The notes below the pieces were generated by a model. It was not told where the DNA came from and did not search any database. It worked only from the letters and a program-made list of their open reading frames with translations. A stretch of 24,972 bases of DNA from positions 1-24,972 of IMG/VR virus record IMGVR_UViG_3300009441_000038; one strand, given 5' to 3'. The DNA comes from a virus. A program made the translations under genes and the position numbers. Below, piece by piece: positions 8,755 through 16,601 of the stretch; position 1 is the first letter of the stretch, and every line of letters begins with the position of its first letter.

Positions 8755-8962
8755 GCTTTTCTAATTCTTTTAGTCTATATTCTTGTAAGGCAGACACCCT
8801 GCCCTTTGGCTTTTTTATTTCAGAGAATAGGACACCACAGTTAGGTGGTATAGCTACAACATCAGGTATGCCATTCTTATTAGTCTTAATAAGCTTGATA
8901 ACATAGTACCCTTCAGCCTCTAGCTGTTTAATCCTCTTCGCTTGTATCTGTTGTTCCGTCAT
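8723..8962 (-). CDS. VRR-NUC domain nuclease
   Basis: 79 aa, the usual size of phage single-domain VRR-NUC proteins. The PD-(D/E)xK-type active site is visible as GIPDVVAI (31-38, Asp34), then SEIKKPKG (47-54, Glu48 and Lys50), with the downstream Q60 of LQEYRLKELEKHG. Related domains act as structure-specific endonucleases, often beside an SF2 helicase, which is exactly the context here (helicase gene at 9082-10320). Its start lies 35 bases inside the preceding 50-aa gene, and its end overlaps the next gene by 32 bases. Confidence 0.9.
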   Translation of the reverse strand: MTEQQIQAKRIKQLEAEGYYVIKLIKTNKNGIPDVVAIPPNCGVLFSEIKKPKGRVSALQEYRLKELEKHGVRTEVYRG

Positions 8963-9080
8963 TGTCCCAAAGATTATTCTCGGTTAAATATTTTGGATTC
9001 ATCATTGGAATCCACATACTTTGTGGTTTTCCAAATACCCAAATAGTTTTTTTTGTTTCTCCTAAAGTTTCTTTTGTCAT
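8928..9080 (-). CDS. small hypothetical protein (50 aa)
   Basis: ATG 9080 lies one base after the stop of the SF2 helicase gene; the stop TAA (8928-8930) lies 35 bases inside the VRR-NUC gene. The product begins MTKETLGETKKTIWVFGKPQ, has a Met/Trp/Pro-rich middle (SMWIPMMNPKYL) and ends in an acidic tail (TTDTSEED). The unusual Trp and Met content and the exact packing between two replication genes suggest it is translated. Family unknown. Confidence 0.6.
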   Translation of the reverse strand: MTKETLGETKKTIWVFGKPQSMWIPMMNPKYLTENNLWDNDGTTDTSEED

Positions 9081-9081
9081 A

Positions 9082-10320
9082 TTAATTTAAAGTTAATAAA
9101 TCTCTTTTAAAATGTTTTAATGTATAATCTTTTTTCTTGCTTACTGCCCTATATATTTGTTTCTCTATTCCTCCCTTAGTGAATATCCAAAAGACTTCGT
9201 TCTCAGGTCTATCCTTTGTAGTCATTCTATCACGACTCTGCCAATAACTAGTAGCACTAAAGTCTATGTTATAATAGACCAGGTACTCTGCTTGCCTTAA
9301 ACTAATACCCTCTCTACCGCTAACAATCTGCAATGCAATAGATTTGTTTGTGCTTTCAAACGTCTCCAAGTCTGTGCATAATTGATCTCCATACACTTCT
9401 TTAAGGCAATTCAATTCTTCTTTAAATTTATAAAATATTCCTATCTTATTAGCACAAAAGTTGTTGTAAATAAACTTCCCTTTGAAATTATTTAAGACCA
9501 TAGAGTTGCCACTTTCAAACTTAACAGTTCCGCTATACATCTGATGAAGCTTCTGCATTAGTTTAACGCCTGTATCAGCCAATATAACATCATCCTTACC
9601 TTGCACAACTAAATCTTTTTTAAGTAGCTTACAGAGGCTGTGAATAGATTCTGGAGCATCAACTGTAAGTATGGTTTCTTTTATAGAAGAATTAAACCCT
9701 GCTTCTTTTTGAGTGTATGAAATCATATACTGATTCATTTTATCAAGTATAGTTTGTTTTCCATCTGAGTAATCATTAACCATAAAAGAACCTATACGTT
9801 TTGTCTTAGCTACAACATGTTCTCTAGCAAACTTATAGAAGTTTGTATGTTCTCTAAAAGGATTACCTGCTATACTATATACCTGATGATACATTTGACT
9901 AAATGACTCTGGTGTAGGTGTACCTGATAGCAGTATTACGTATGGGTTGTTTTTAATTACAAACTCTTTAACCTGCTTTGCTCTTTTACTTGGCTTTGGA
10001 AAAGCCCCCATACTATGAGCCTCATCACACACAATCGCATCCCAACCTTTAAGATCAACCTTATGTAAGGATTCGTAGTTTATAACGAATATCTCATAGT
10101 CTGGACTCAGTAGCTTATAATCAGACTCAATACTGCTTATTGCCTTCTTCTTTGTAATGAATAATACTTTGTTCACACTCATAATCTTATTTAAGATTCC
10201 TAGTGATGTAAGTGTCTTACCTGTTCTTACTTCCATGGATAAGTATACAAAGCTGTAATCAAGCAAACACTTGACCCCTTTGGTTATAATATCCTTCTGA
10301 TAGTCTCTAAATTTTATCAT
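9082..10320 (-). CDS. SF2 DEAD/SNF2-like helicase
   Basis: 412 aa, two RecA-like domains. Walker A is MEVRTGKTL (29-37), Walker B is CDEAHSMG (98-105, DEAH box), motif III is SGTP (132-135), and the second domain carries the motif VI region YWQSRDRMT near 357-366 after SGREGISLRQA. The N-terminal FRDYQ resembles the Q-motif-like start of SNF2/RAD54-type enzymes. It should be an ATP-dependent DNA translocase or helicase in phage replication or recombination. It lacks extra terminal domains. The adjoining VRR-NUC gene suggests the two proteins cooperate as a helicase-nuclease pair. Start ATG 10320 follows the preceding gene after 22 bases. Confidence 0.9.
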   Translation of the reverse strand: MIKFRDYQKDIITKGVKCLLDYSFVYLSMEVRTGKTLTSLGILNKIMSVNKVLFITKKKAISSIESDYKLLSPDYEIFVINYESLHKVDLKGWDAIVCDEAHSMGAFPKPSKRAKQVKEFVIKNNPYVILLSGTPTPESFSQMYHQVYSIAGNPFREHTNFYKFAREHVVAKTKRIGSFMVNDYSDGKQTILDKMNQYMISYTQKEAGFNSSIKETILTVDAPESIHSLCKLLKKDLVVQGKDDVILADTGVKLMQKLHQMYSGTVKFESGNSMVLNNFKGKFIYNNFCANKIGIFYKFKEELNCLKEVYGDQLCTDLETFESTNKSIALQIVSGREGISLRQAEYLVYYNIDFSATSYWQSRDRMTTKDRPENEVFWIFTKGGIEKQIYRAVSKKKDYTLKHFKRDLLTLN

Positions 10321-10342
10321 AGTTTATTTTAGTTGACGTTAT

Positions 10343-10597
10343 CTACAACACTACATCGTAGGTTTTATCAAATATGTCAGGCTTGCAAGGGTATAGTTCA
10401 CCGTTAACCCCTTTTATTATCCAATCAAGGTTGCTTGCTATGTGTTGCCCTTCAAGCGTTGGTATCATTATCGTAGCGTCTTTAGTTACAGGAAAAGTAA
10501 CTCCCTGTATGGTTACGAATGGCGGTATTTTGTTTAAGTCCCATACTACAAATTGTTCCGCTTCAATTACTACTGGTTTTTTTCTGAATTTTGTCAT
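10343..10597 (-). CDS. conserved phage hypothetical protein (KPVVIEA...YPCKPDIF type)
   Basis: 84 aa. The start FRKKPVVIEAEQF, the middle MIPTLEGQHIASNLDWIIKG and the end GELYPCKPDIFDKTYDVV match a widespread short phage and prophage protein recognised by exactly these three blocks. Its biochemical role is not known to me. It is probably a small beta-rich domain. It sits between the zinc-ribbon gene and the helicase gene, in the same direction and with short gaps. Confidence 0.85.
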   Translation of the reverse strand: MTKFRKKPVVIEAEQFVVWDLNKIPPFVTIQGVTFPVTKDATIMIPTLEGQHIASNLDWIIKGVNGELYPCKPDIFDKTYDVVL

Positions 10598-10615
10598 TTT
10601 ATTTAATTTTAGTAA

Positions 10616-10720
10616 TTAATTACATCTTGGGCAATCTGCAGTATAGCCATCTTCTGTTTCAAATACTTGGTCATTATTGCAAACCTCGCACAACTCCTTT
10701 GCTTTATCTTTTGCTGTCAT
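10616..10720 (-). CDS. 34-aa zinc-ribbon-like protein
   Basis: Starts at ATG 10720, overlapping the stop of the preceding gene as ATGA (10717-10720), and stops at TAA 10616. The peptide has two CxxC knuckles, LCEVC near the middle and DCPRC at the end, separated by 15 residues with one aromatic, the layout of a single rubredoxin-like zinc ribbon. Such minimal zinc-binding proteins are common among phage early genes; partner or function cannot be told from sequence. Confidence 0.75.
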   Translation of the reverse strand: MTAKDKAKELCEVCNNDQVFETEDGYTADCPRCN

Positions 10721-10932
10721 AGTTTTTCTATTTCTTTTAGTACTTCTTGATAGTATTCTATTGCTTGGTTATTAGATGGTTTTAGTATCTCACTCTCTAG
10801 TATAAGATTGATGTGTATTTTAGCACATTGTTTTGCTTCTGTGCTTGTTGTTGTTTCTACATAAAATGCTTTTACTAATTGTATTGCTTTTTCTTTTGGT
10901 GTTTGCATGAACAACCATTCTTTTTTCTTCAT
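10717..10932 (-). CDS. small conserved phage protein (MQTPKEKAIQLV type)
   Basis: 71 aa from ATG 10932; an internal Met9 (MQTPKEKA) is the alternative start and is where the family resemblance begins. The pattern PKEKAIQLVKAFY, then AKQCAKIHINLILES, then YYQEVLKEIEKL matches a small helical protein common in Bacteroidota and other phages, of unknown function. The first start overlaps the stop of the preceding gene as ATGA (10929-10932), which supports translational coupling at that site. No signal peptide or membrane segment. Confidence 0.75.
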   Translation of the reverse strand: MKKKEWLFMQTPKEKAIQLVKAFYVETTTSTEAKQCAKIHINLILESEILKPSNNQAIEYYQEVLKEIEKL

Positions 10933-11201
10933 AGCTTTTTTTGGTATGTTTCTTTTAAATATTTGTAGACACCTGGTAAAACATTATTAGCTTTCTCTTG
11001 ATTCTTATAATCTATTTTACCAAGCTTCTCTACACTATACAAATTCATCTGAGTTTCTTTACAAAAGAAAATATCCTTACCATTAGATGAGATACCTCCT
11101 TTTCTTATAGCAACTTTAAAATAACCGCTATGGTCCATCTTCTTTATATAAACCTGAAAGTCATTGTCGATACACCATTGTAGATCAGAATTCAAACTCA
11201 T
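10929..11201 (-). CDS. hypothetical protein downstream of primase-helicase (90 aa)
   Basis: ATG 11201 lies 17 bases inside the 3' end of the primase-helicase gene, and the stop overlaps the next start as ATGA. The product is basic and mixed alpha/beta: DNDFQVYIKKMDHSGYFKVA, then SSNGKDIFFCKETQMNLYS, and a Lys-rich C-terminal helix. No family recognised. The overlap with the replicative primase gene makes a replication accessory role plausible, but that is inference from context only. Confidence 0.75.
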   Translation of the reverse strand: MSLNSDLQWCIDNDFQVYIKKMDHSGYFKVAIRKGGISSNGKDIFFCKETQMNLYSVEKLGKIDYKNQEKANNVLPGVYKYLKETYQKKL

Positions 11202-13614
11202 CTTCTTTTTCTTTTGGTTTAGTTTTCTTTGTTGAGTAAATAATAAACTTACCGTTTAAGTCTCTGTCTGGAACTATATTAACCACATCTTTTCTAAACT
11301 CTCCGTAGTCTACTAACCACTTATTAAAAGCAATATTAGAAATACTTCTTTTAGCCCTTGGCGCATAATCCTGATTCTCACTTATAAATTCTGTAAACAA
11401 ATCTTTAGTGTATATCTTTTCATTCATTCTAAGTAACTCATTTGGATTGCTTCCTAATATCAATCCACAGAACTCAATGAACTCATGTGAGGTAGCAGCA
11501 GATAGTTTTCTAATAGATAGGTTCTTGAATTCAGATTTAACTAATCCATGATTAAGATAGTACATAAGGTTCTCTATCATATAGTTGTCAAATGCACACC
11601 ACTCATCTTCATTCCAGTCAGAAAATAAAAGCTTTTGAAATTCTACCAATGGAGTAAATTCTTTTGTATAGAACTGCTTGAACTCTAACTCCCACTTTCT
11701 TCTCTCAAATGAATTACCCTTACCCTTAATCGCATAGTTAGTTGTTATAGCAACCTTTGGTGACTTATGGAATGGTATCTTAATTGCATCCTTGTTCTTC
11801 TTCTCTAGTGTTAACCCCTCGGTAACAACACTAAACAATCTTTCGAAGTCAAAATGTTTCTTGACATCATCAAAACAAAGTATCTGAGTATCTGCACTAA
11901 CCAACTGGTACGCAAAACTCTTCTCAAAATTAAAACCTTTACCATCAATAACTACCAACTTCTTCATCTTGGAGATAGCATTGATAAATAAACCCTTACC
12001 TGTACCACCCTCTGGATTGTCTGATATAATCTCATCATTCAATATAACAGCAGGGCAGTAAGATAGATTCTTATAAGCATGAAGCATATAGCCTATCGTA
12101 CTCTCCATTGACTTAATAGTTTTCTTATCGGATCCTGCTACGTTTGATACGAATGTTTTGTAATCACATTCGTGCGACTTACACAACTCAAAGTCTCTAT
12201 CTATAACCTGGTCTTTCCAAACATATCCACCCAAGTCTAGGTAGTCTATCGTGGTCTTGCTATTCTTTGTGACCTTTACAGCGCAGTTATTGTAATACAG
12301 ATATGCGGTATTCTTATCGTCTTCAATAAAGTAAACATTAACAGTTCCTAACAGGGACAAGAACTCTTCCTTAAAGTACCTTGTCTTATCTGCAAAGTAA
12401 TTGTAGATAGACATATCATCAAGTTTTTCCAAATGCCCTAACACAAAATCCTTTATTTCTTCCTCAGTAGTATGGTCTATTTTGTAGTTGGTTACTTTAA
12501 CAAATATAAAACTCTTAGTACCTTCAGGAGAAAACTTCCAGAATCCATTGTCCTCAAGAAACTGCCTAAACAAATAATGTATTAGTGTTATAACACCTTT
12601 ATCACTCTTGGTCCAAAACCTTTTGTCAGTATCTTCTTCTTCTATTGATCTTATAGTAGAAACCGCTATAGCATCTTCAATACCTGACTCAACTAATTGA
12701 AGACGAATTTCTTTTTTTGATACTCCGCGTTTTAATTTAACCCTAACCTGATTAACCTTATCCTCATCCTCATAATACTTAGAGCCATGGTTTTGAGTTT
12801 GTGAGTATGCAGAGTTTATAGTGGTCTGTATTTCATTCATTGTAAAATCACTACTCTGAAACTGAGACATGATATATTCTGTTAGTGACTTAGTAACTCC
12901 GTAGTCATTAAAGGCCGCAGCCAATATGTATACGTTGTTGTTTCTCTCGCCATCAACTATACCATACTTCTTAGTCCACCACTTCATAAGTATATCCACT
13001 ATCTTGTTCTCATTAGTAACAGGTATCGTAGGCCTAGATGAATACTTGTCTACAACCTTGTACTCCTGCTCCTCTATCTTAGTCCAGGTGTTTGAGTTCT
13101 CGTTTATATAAACTAACGGGTCATACGACTCATAGCAAACTCTTGATATATTCTTACTGGTCTTATCAAAGTAATCAGAATTAAAATATCTTTCTAATGA
13201 TATGAAATAGTTCTTATGGTTCTCTGATTCTTTAGGTATCTTAACAATAGCTTTTAAACCATTACCACTAGGAGATACAAATACAGAGTAAACGTATTTA
13301 TCTTTTGATAGCCTTTCTTTTTCAGATGTCATATCTTTCTTGGTTTTATAACCATCGAAATCCAAACATATAAAACCACTATGCTCAATCAAGCTATCAT
13401 CACTTCTCTTGTTGAATGTTCCTGAAAAACATATAGCAGGTAAACTCTTTTTAAGTTCTTGCCTAACCTCTTTGTTCTTCTCTGATCTAATCTGTTTAAT
13501 CAAATCTTTTGACTTACCTTCCTTTATTCTTTCAAGGATAGAGTTCAAGTCTCTGAAGAAGGGAGTGGAGGTGTCCCTTATATTTCTAAATATAGTAACA
13601 TTGTTATGTTGCAT
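11185..13614 (-). CDS. VirE/BT4734-type primase fused to SF3 helicase
   Basis: 809 aa. The N-terminal domain has HSGFICLDFDGY (about 78-89), the DxD metal pair of archaeo-eukaryotic-type primases in the BT4734-like/VirE_N form, and SPSGNGLKAIVKI (about 118-130) typical of it. A PriCT-like linker follows (GERNNNVYILAAAFNDYG). The C-terminal half is a superfamily 3 helicase: Walker A EGGTGKGLFINA near 534-545, Walker B ILCFDDV near 577-583, and motif C region VAITTNYAIKGKG followed by FERRKWELEF. It should synthesise primers and unwind DNA at phage forks. It ends in an acidic tail (KEKEDEFEF). It sits 99 bases beyond the terminator that closes the recombination operon. Confidence 0.9.
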   Translation of the reverse strand: MQHNNVTIFRNIRDTSTPFFRDLNSILERIKEGKSKDLIKQIRSEKNKEVRQELKKSLPAICFSGTFNKRSDDSLIEHSGFICLDFDGYKTKKDMTSEKERLSKDKYVYSVFVSPSGNGLKAIVKIPKESENHKNYFISLERYFNSDYFDKTSKNISRVCYESYDPLVYINENSNTWTKIEEQEYKVVDKYSSRPTIPVTNENKIVDILMKWWTKKYGIVDGERNNNVYILAAAFNDYGVTKSLTEYIMSQFQSSDFTMNEIQTTINSAYSQTQNHGSKYYEDEDKVNQVRVKLKRGVSKKEIRLQLVESGIEDAIAVSTIRSIEEEDTDKRFWTKSDKGVITLIHYLFRQFLEDNGFWKFSPEGTKSFIFVKVTNYKIDHTTEEEIKDFVLGHLEKLDDMSIYNYFADKTRYFKEEFLSLLGTVNVYFIEDDKNTAYLYYNNCAVKVTKNSKTTIDYLDLGGYVWKDQVIDRDFELCKSHECDYKTFVSNVAGSDKKTIKSMESTIGYMLHAYKNLSYCPAVILNDEIISDNPEGGTGKGLFINAISKMKKLVVIDGKGFNFEKSFAYQLVSADTQILCFDDVKKHFDFERLFSVVTEGLTLEKKNKDAIKIPFHKSPKVAITTNYAIKGKGNSFERRKWELEFKQFYTKEFTPLVEFQKLLFSDWNEDEWCAFDNYMIENLMYYLNHGLVKSEFKNLSIRKLSAATSHEFIEFCGLILGSNPNELLRMNEKIYTKDLFTEFISENQDYAPRAKRSISNIAFNKWLVDYGEFRKDVVNIVPDRDLNGKFIIYSTKKTKPKEKEDEFEF

Positions 13615-13712
13615 ATGCTGACTTTTTTTCTATATACTCTTTATATAGTTTTATTAATATTATTTTTTTTAATTTGTATATCTAAGGGAAAAACTAAGCA
13701 TTCTTAACATAG

Positions 13713-13744
13713 ATAAAAGAAAAGAAAAGGGGCAAATAGCCCCT
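13713..13744 (-). terminator. rho-independent terminator after the SSB gene
   Basis: Read on the minus strand: AGGGGC, loop TATTT, GCCCCT (13744-13728), followed directly by TTTCTTTTCTTTTATC. The G/C-rich stem and T-rich tail are textbook. It lies 22 bases past the SSB stop codon, so it should end or reduce transcription of the recombination operon before the primase gene. The 98 bases from 13615 to 13712 are AT-rich and hold only a weak promoter-like TAGTTTTT (13689-13696). Confidence 0.88.
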
Positions 13745-13765
13745 AATCTATTCTATTAGAGTGTA

Positions 13766-14044
13766 TTAGAATGGTAATCCATCATCTTCTTCCTCTTCCT
13801 TTACAGGAGCAGGAGCAGGAGCCTTATCCTGACTTTTCTTAGGAACAAACTGGTCAAGCTCAATATAAGCTGTACCTCCCTTGCTGTTAAGAACATTTAG
13901 GTTAACCCATCCATTCTTATCATGGGCTTTTAAAAACTCAATAGCGCTCTCAACTTTTACGCTGATGTTACCTATTACGAAATCGGGTGCGTTCTCTCTT
14001 CTCTTGAAGATGAAACCGTCTGCAAAAATTTTGTCTTGTGACAT
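13766..14044 (-). CDS. ssb: small single-stranded DNA-binding protein with acidic SSB-type tail
   Basis: 92 aa. The body (about 1-70) has the alternating strand pattern of a compact OB-like fold (FADGFIFKRRENAP, FVIGNISVKVES, WVNLNVLNS, TAYIELDQFV). A Pro/Ala/Lys hinge follows, then an acidic tail ending EEEEDDGLPF (83-92), the same kind of tip that bacterial SSB uses to recruit partner proteins. It is shorter than cellular SSB (about 170 aa). With exonuclease and annealing protein just upstream it completes a recombination set, and it would also serve replication. The leader holds a hairpin (14064-14085) and a terminator follows. Confidence 0.82.
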   Translation of the reverse strand: MSQDKIFADGFIFKRRENAPDFVIGNISVKVESAIEFLKAHDKNGWVNLNVLNSKGGTAYIELDQFVPKKSQDKAPAPAPVKEEEEDDGLPF

Positions 14045-14063
14045 ATTTAATGGTATTTATTTG

Positions 14064-14085
14064 GTAGCTTAGTTGGAGAAGCTAC
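14064..14085 (-). promoter_or_regulatory. stem-loop in the SSB gene leader
   Basis: GTAGCTT and AAGCTAC form a perfect 7-bp stem around an 8-base loop, 19 bases before the SSB start, in the 75-base gap after the exonuclease gene. No T-tract follows, so it is not a terminator; it could be an RNA-processing or mRNA-stability element or a site for autoregulation by the SSB. Function is inference. Confidence 0.5.
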
Positions 14086-14119
14086 TCTGACTCCTTTATT
14101 ATTATGAGTGTGAAAAGAA

Positions 14120-14857
14120 TTAAAACTGCTCGTACTCAACAAACTGTGTGAGGTCTTTCTCTGCATCTTCAGCAAAGAACTTCTTATACATCTCTACAGC
14201 TCTTATAACCTTGTCTCTACCTCTTAGTAAGGTTTCTTCACTTGGCTTTGCTATCTTAAGCATTAAGGTCTTCTTATCCACTATATAGAACTCAACAGGC
14301 TTACCAAATAGTTGTTGGTATATGTATGCCTGACTATCATAGTTGTAGTCATTAGCACTCCACTTAAACTTGTTGATGTCTCCAGAGGTCTTGATGTCAA
14401 TCACCTTGTCCTTTGTTACAATATCAGCCTTACCCTTCCAAGTCAAACCAAACAACTCAGTAACAGCAGGCTGCTCATATATGTTAGTTGACTCATAGAT
14501 ATCTGTATGCATTACAAAGTTAGACTTCATTGAGTCTACCCAAGTATTAATAGTGTCCACCTCTTTACTTAACAACACATCGTATGGATGCAAATCGTTA
14601 GCTGTAATGTACTCTTTAAATACTTTGGTTGATCTTGTTGAAGCCTCTACTATTTTGTAGTTAGGAAGCTTCTCAGGCTCTAACATTGCCGTGTGAAAGT
14701 AACCCCCCATTATTAATGGAAGGCCTTTATCGTTCTTTCTAAATTGTCTAGGGTTTTTTAGTAGGTTATATATATCTGAGTTAGATAGATATTGTTTACC
14801 AAAGTCTCCGTAGTATTTAGAGTCGTCTCTTAACTGTTCTATTATATTACTTGACAT
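14120..14857 (-). CDS. PD-(D/E)XK exonuclease (RecE C-terminal / exonuclease VIII-like)
   Basis: 245 aa. The nuclease core reads GGYFHTAMLEP (51-61, His55), GLTWKGKADIV (137-147, Asp145), VIDIKTSGD (152-160, Asp154 and Lys156) and DSQAYIYQ (174-181), the motif order of the DUF3799/exonuclease VIII branch of PD-(D/E)xK nucleases. It should resect one strand of double-stranded DNA from ends so that the annealing protein can pair the exposed single strands. The start lies 11 bases inside the annealing protein gene, so the two are probably made together. The motifs look intact. Confidence 0.88.
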   Translation of the reverse strand: MSSNIIEQLRDDSKYYGDFGKQYLSNSDIYNLLKNPRQFRKNDKGLPLIMGGYFHTAMLEPEKLPNYKIVEASTRSTKVFKEYITANDLHPYDVLLSKEVDTINTWVDSMKSNFVMHTDIYESTNIYEQPAVTELFGLTWKGKADIVTKDKVIDIKTSGDINKFKWSANDYNYDSQAYIYQQLFGKPVEFYIVDKKTLMLKIAKPSEETLLRGRDKVIRAVEMYKKFFAEDAEKDLTQFVEYEQF

Positions 14858-15452
14858 AGGCTGATAATTCTTTTTTGATTGCTGTAGGTATAATGTATTT
14901 AGTTTCTAGTGTCTTAACTATTGAAGACAACGACTTAGTGTTGTTTGCCTTAACATAGTTTACTACGTCATTCCACTTATCACTGGTCTTCTTAAGTGTA
15001 GGCTTAGACTCTTGCTTAACAGCAGGTGCTGCCTCACTAATGTCTACTAAATCTTCGCCTGCCCATAAAGATAATCCCAATCCATGCATAGCAATAGCCT
15101 TAACCGTACTACGTTGTATGGTCTTGTTTACTGCAAATGATGTGATCTTATCCACACTAAGTGATTGGTTGTTGTGTCCCATTATAGGTAGGTAGTCTAT
15201 ATGCTCTACACCTTCTATTGTTACACCAACCTTTACATAACCTGTATTGCCATCTGTAAAGAAGTTCAACTCAGTTGCCTCTGACTCATATACCTTTCGG
15301 TTTGCATCAGGGTATTGGTCTTTTACCATAGCCCAGGCATATGCCCAAGATAAGTAATCAAACCTTCCTTTCTTTTCTAATCTATCCTTAACATTAAGTG
15401 CTGCTAATGTTTTGAATGTTGTCTTTTTTCCCGTTGTTGTTTTTGTTGCCAT
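14847..15452 (-). CDS. Sak3/DUF1071-type single-strand annealing protein
   Basis: 201 aa. FDYLSWAYAWAMVKDQYPDA (31-50), FFTDGNTGYVKVGVTIEGVE, then LPIMGHNN and NKTIQRSTVKAIAMHGLGL with LWAGEDL (109-135) are the hallmarks of DUF1071 proteins, the Sak3 group of phage annealing recombinases. The conserved part ends near 140. A Ser/Lys linker leads to a small helical C-terminal domain (155-201), possibly for DNA or partner contact. It anneals complementary single strands and works with the overlapping exonuclease and the SSB. Confidence 0.88.
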   Translation of the reverse strand: MATKTTTGKKTTFKTLAALNVKDRLEKKGRFDYLSWAYAWAMVKDQYPDANRKVYESEATELNFFTDGNTGYVKVGVTIEGVEHIDYLPIMGHNNQSLSVDKITSFAVNKTIQRSTVKAIAMHGLGLSLWAGEDLVDISEAAPAVKQESKPTLKKTSDKWNDVVNYVKANNTKSLSSIVKTLETKYIIPTAIKKELSAYVK

Positions 15453-15463
15453 TTTGTTTTAAA

Positions 15464-15724
15464 TTATATTAGTTCTAGTTTTAACATGTCCTCTGTAGAT
15501 AGCCCACACTTTACAGCTACCTTCTTGTTGTACTTCTTGATAGCACCACTAAGTGTAAATAGCCTATACAATGTCCACAATCCACAGCCACCCAATGTAA
15601 GGTAGTAGAATATCTGTTTACCCATGTTGTTCATACTTCCATAAGACCATCCTACTAATAGGAATAAAATCCATATGCTTCCCTTGTCTAATGCTTGTGC
15701 GTTATACGCGTCATAATTTGTCAT
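15464..15724 (-). CDS. TM2-domain-like membrane protein
   Basis: 86 aa with two predicted membrane helices: SIWILFLLVGWSYGSMN (16-32) and IFYYLTLGGCGLWTLYRLFTL (38-58, without its first and last residues). The Gly-rich second helix ending in W-x-x-x-R-L resembles the TM2 domain, found in many small bacterial and phage membrane proteins of unclear role. A basic C-terminal tail (KKYNKKVAVK) would face the cytoplasm. The start overlaps the stop of the preceding gene as ATGA. Placement inside a recombination operon is common in Bacteroidota phages but unexplained. Confidence 0.72.
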   Translation of the reverse strand: MTNYDAYNAQALDKGSIWILFLLVGWSYGSMNNMGKQIFYYLTLGGCGLWTLYRLFTLSGAIKKYNKKVAVKCGLSTEDMLKLELI

Positions 15725-16119
15725 AATCGTTTGGTTTTAGAAATTTTACTGTACTTATTTATTAATTCACTTCTTTTAATCTTCATAGACTTGTAATGTT
15801 TTTTATTGTTCCTGCTGTTGATCTCTTTCTTTATGCTTTTATTTAAAGCTTCTATCCTATCTAAGTAGGATTTCTTTAAGACATCCACAACCCCTGGTCT
15901 AAATCCATTGTTTAGAAATGAATCGTATAGATATTCCTCTATCTCTTCATACTCTAATCCAAAGGTTCTAGTGTTGAGTATTTTTATTTCATCACGTATC
16001 TTAACAACTTTAATACCTTTATAAATGTATGCTTGTTTGTTTCCATAAGACATGTCTACAGAGACATTATCTTCAATGGCCTGTTGCCATATATCTAAAA
16101 GGGTATACGTTCTAGTCAT
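15721..16119 (-). CDS. hypothetical protein with basic C terminus (132 aa)
   Basis: Starts at ATG 16119, 8 bases inside the preceding DnaA-C-like gene; stop overlaps the TM2-like gene. The first half is mixed alpha/beta (LLDIWQQAIEDNVSVDMSYG, then KGIKVVKIRDEIKIL); the second half is a long, very basic helix (about 88-132; KKEINSRNNKKHYKSMKIK) likely to contact nucleic acid. I recognise no family. Tight overlap on both sides says it is translated with its neighbours. Confidence 0.75.
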   Translation of the reverse strand: MTRTYTLLDIWQQAIEDNVSVDMSYGNKQAYIYKGIKVVKIRDEIKILNTRTFGLEYEEIEEYLYDSFLNNGFRPGVVDVLKKSYLDRIEALNKSIKKEINSRNNKKHYKSMKIKRSELINKYSKISKTKRL

Positions 16120-16408
16120 TAAATTTTTCTATGCAGTTTTCAATTAAGTCCCATACATCTTTGTCTGTAGACTTGTTTATCTTTTCAATACCATAGTCAA
16201 TGTTCTGTCTAGTAACATCAAAGCCATTGCTTTTCATTAGGTTTCTGATGTCCACTATCTTCATTGGTCTTTTAGTACATATGTAGTACAGTATATACCT
16301 TGGAATAGAGAACCTTATCTCTCTGGTATTTGAAAATAACTCGTCTCTTGTAATGCCACACTCCTCACATACGAAGTTGGCATACAGATTAAATATTCTG
16401 TTCTTCAT
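16112..16408 (-). CDS. divergent DnaA domain IV-like protein
   Basis: 98 aa. The pattern CEECGITRDELFSNTREIRF, then SIPRYILYYICTKRPMKIV, then a helix-turn-helix ending VTRQNIDYGIEKI (65-77) follows DnaA domain IV: a short helix, the S-x-R-x-x-x-x-x-x-R basic helix, and a recognition helix. The box-reading signature is altered (TRQNIDYGI where DnaA has RDHxTVxHA), so DNA specificity probably differs. It may be a transcriptional regulator of this operon or an origin-binding factor. Start ATG 16408 lies inside the preceding 45-aa gene (20-base overlap). Confidence 0.62.
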   Translation of the reverse strand: MKNRIFNLYANFVCEECGITRDELFSNTREIRFSIPRYILYYICTKRPMKIVDIRNLMKSNGFDVTRQNIDYGIEKINKSTDKDVWDLIENCIEKFND

Positions 16409-16526
16409 TTTTTTCAGTATTAGTATCGTTAGAAATAAAGCCCCAAGAAAATGGCGCTTGAATAATGGGGAGTGAGTTCAACTCTCCCTCTCTTTGTTTA
16501 ATGAACTCTTCACTTGATCTTCCCAT
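16389..16526 (-). CDS. small phage protein (45 aa), first gene of the recombination operon
   Basis: ATG 16526, stop TAA 16389, overlapping the next gene by 20 bases. It begins MGRSSEEFIKQREGELN, has a hydrophobic middle (SLPIIQAPFSWGFIS) and an acidic tail. Similar MGR-[ST]-S-E-x-[FY] starts occur in short proteins of Bacteroidota phages. It is the first gene after the promoter at 16602, with a leader of roughly 70 bases that contains operator-like repeats. Function unknown. Confidence 0.65.
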   Translation of the reverse strand: MGRSSEEFIKQREGELNSLPIIQAPFSWGFISNDTNTEKNEEQNI

Positions 16527-16552
16527 CAGTATAGAATTTAATTATTATTTTT

Positions 16553-16591
16553 TGTAAACACTTAAGTTTACAAAATATAAATAATGTAAAC
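16553..16591. promoter_or_regulatory. operator-like triple repeat TGTAAAC/GTTTACA
   Basis: On the plus strand TGTAAACA (16553-16560), GTTTACA (16566-16572) and TGTAAAC (16585-16591) stand in alternating orientation, forming two overlapping inverted repeats. They lie just downstream of the TATATTTG promoter at 16602-16609, where a bound dimeric repressor would block transcription of the recombination operon. An isolated GTTTACA also occurs at 24864-24870. Confidence 0.65.
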
Positions 16592-16601
16592 GTGTATGAT
16601 G

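Noticed and set aside
15148-15156. Perfect DnaA box TTATCCACA
   Set aside because: Single copy inside the annealing protein gene. A given 9-mer is expected about 0.2 times on both strands of 25 kb, so one hit is not evidence of an origin.
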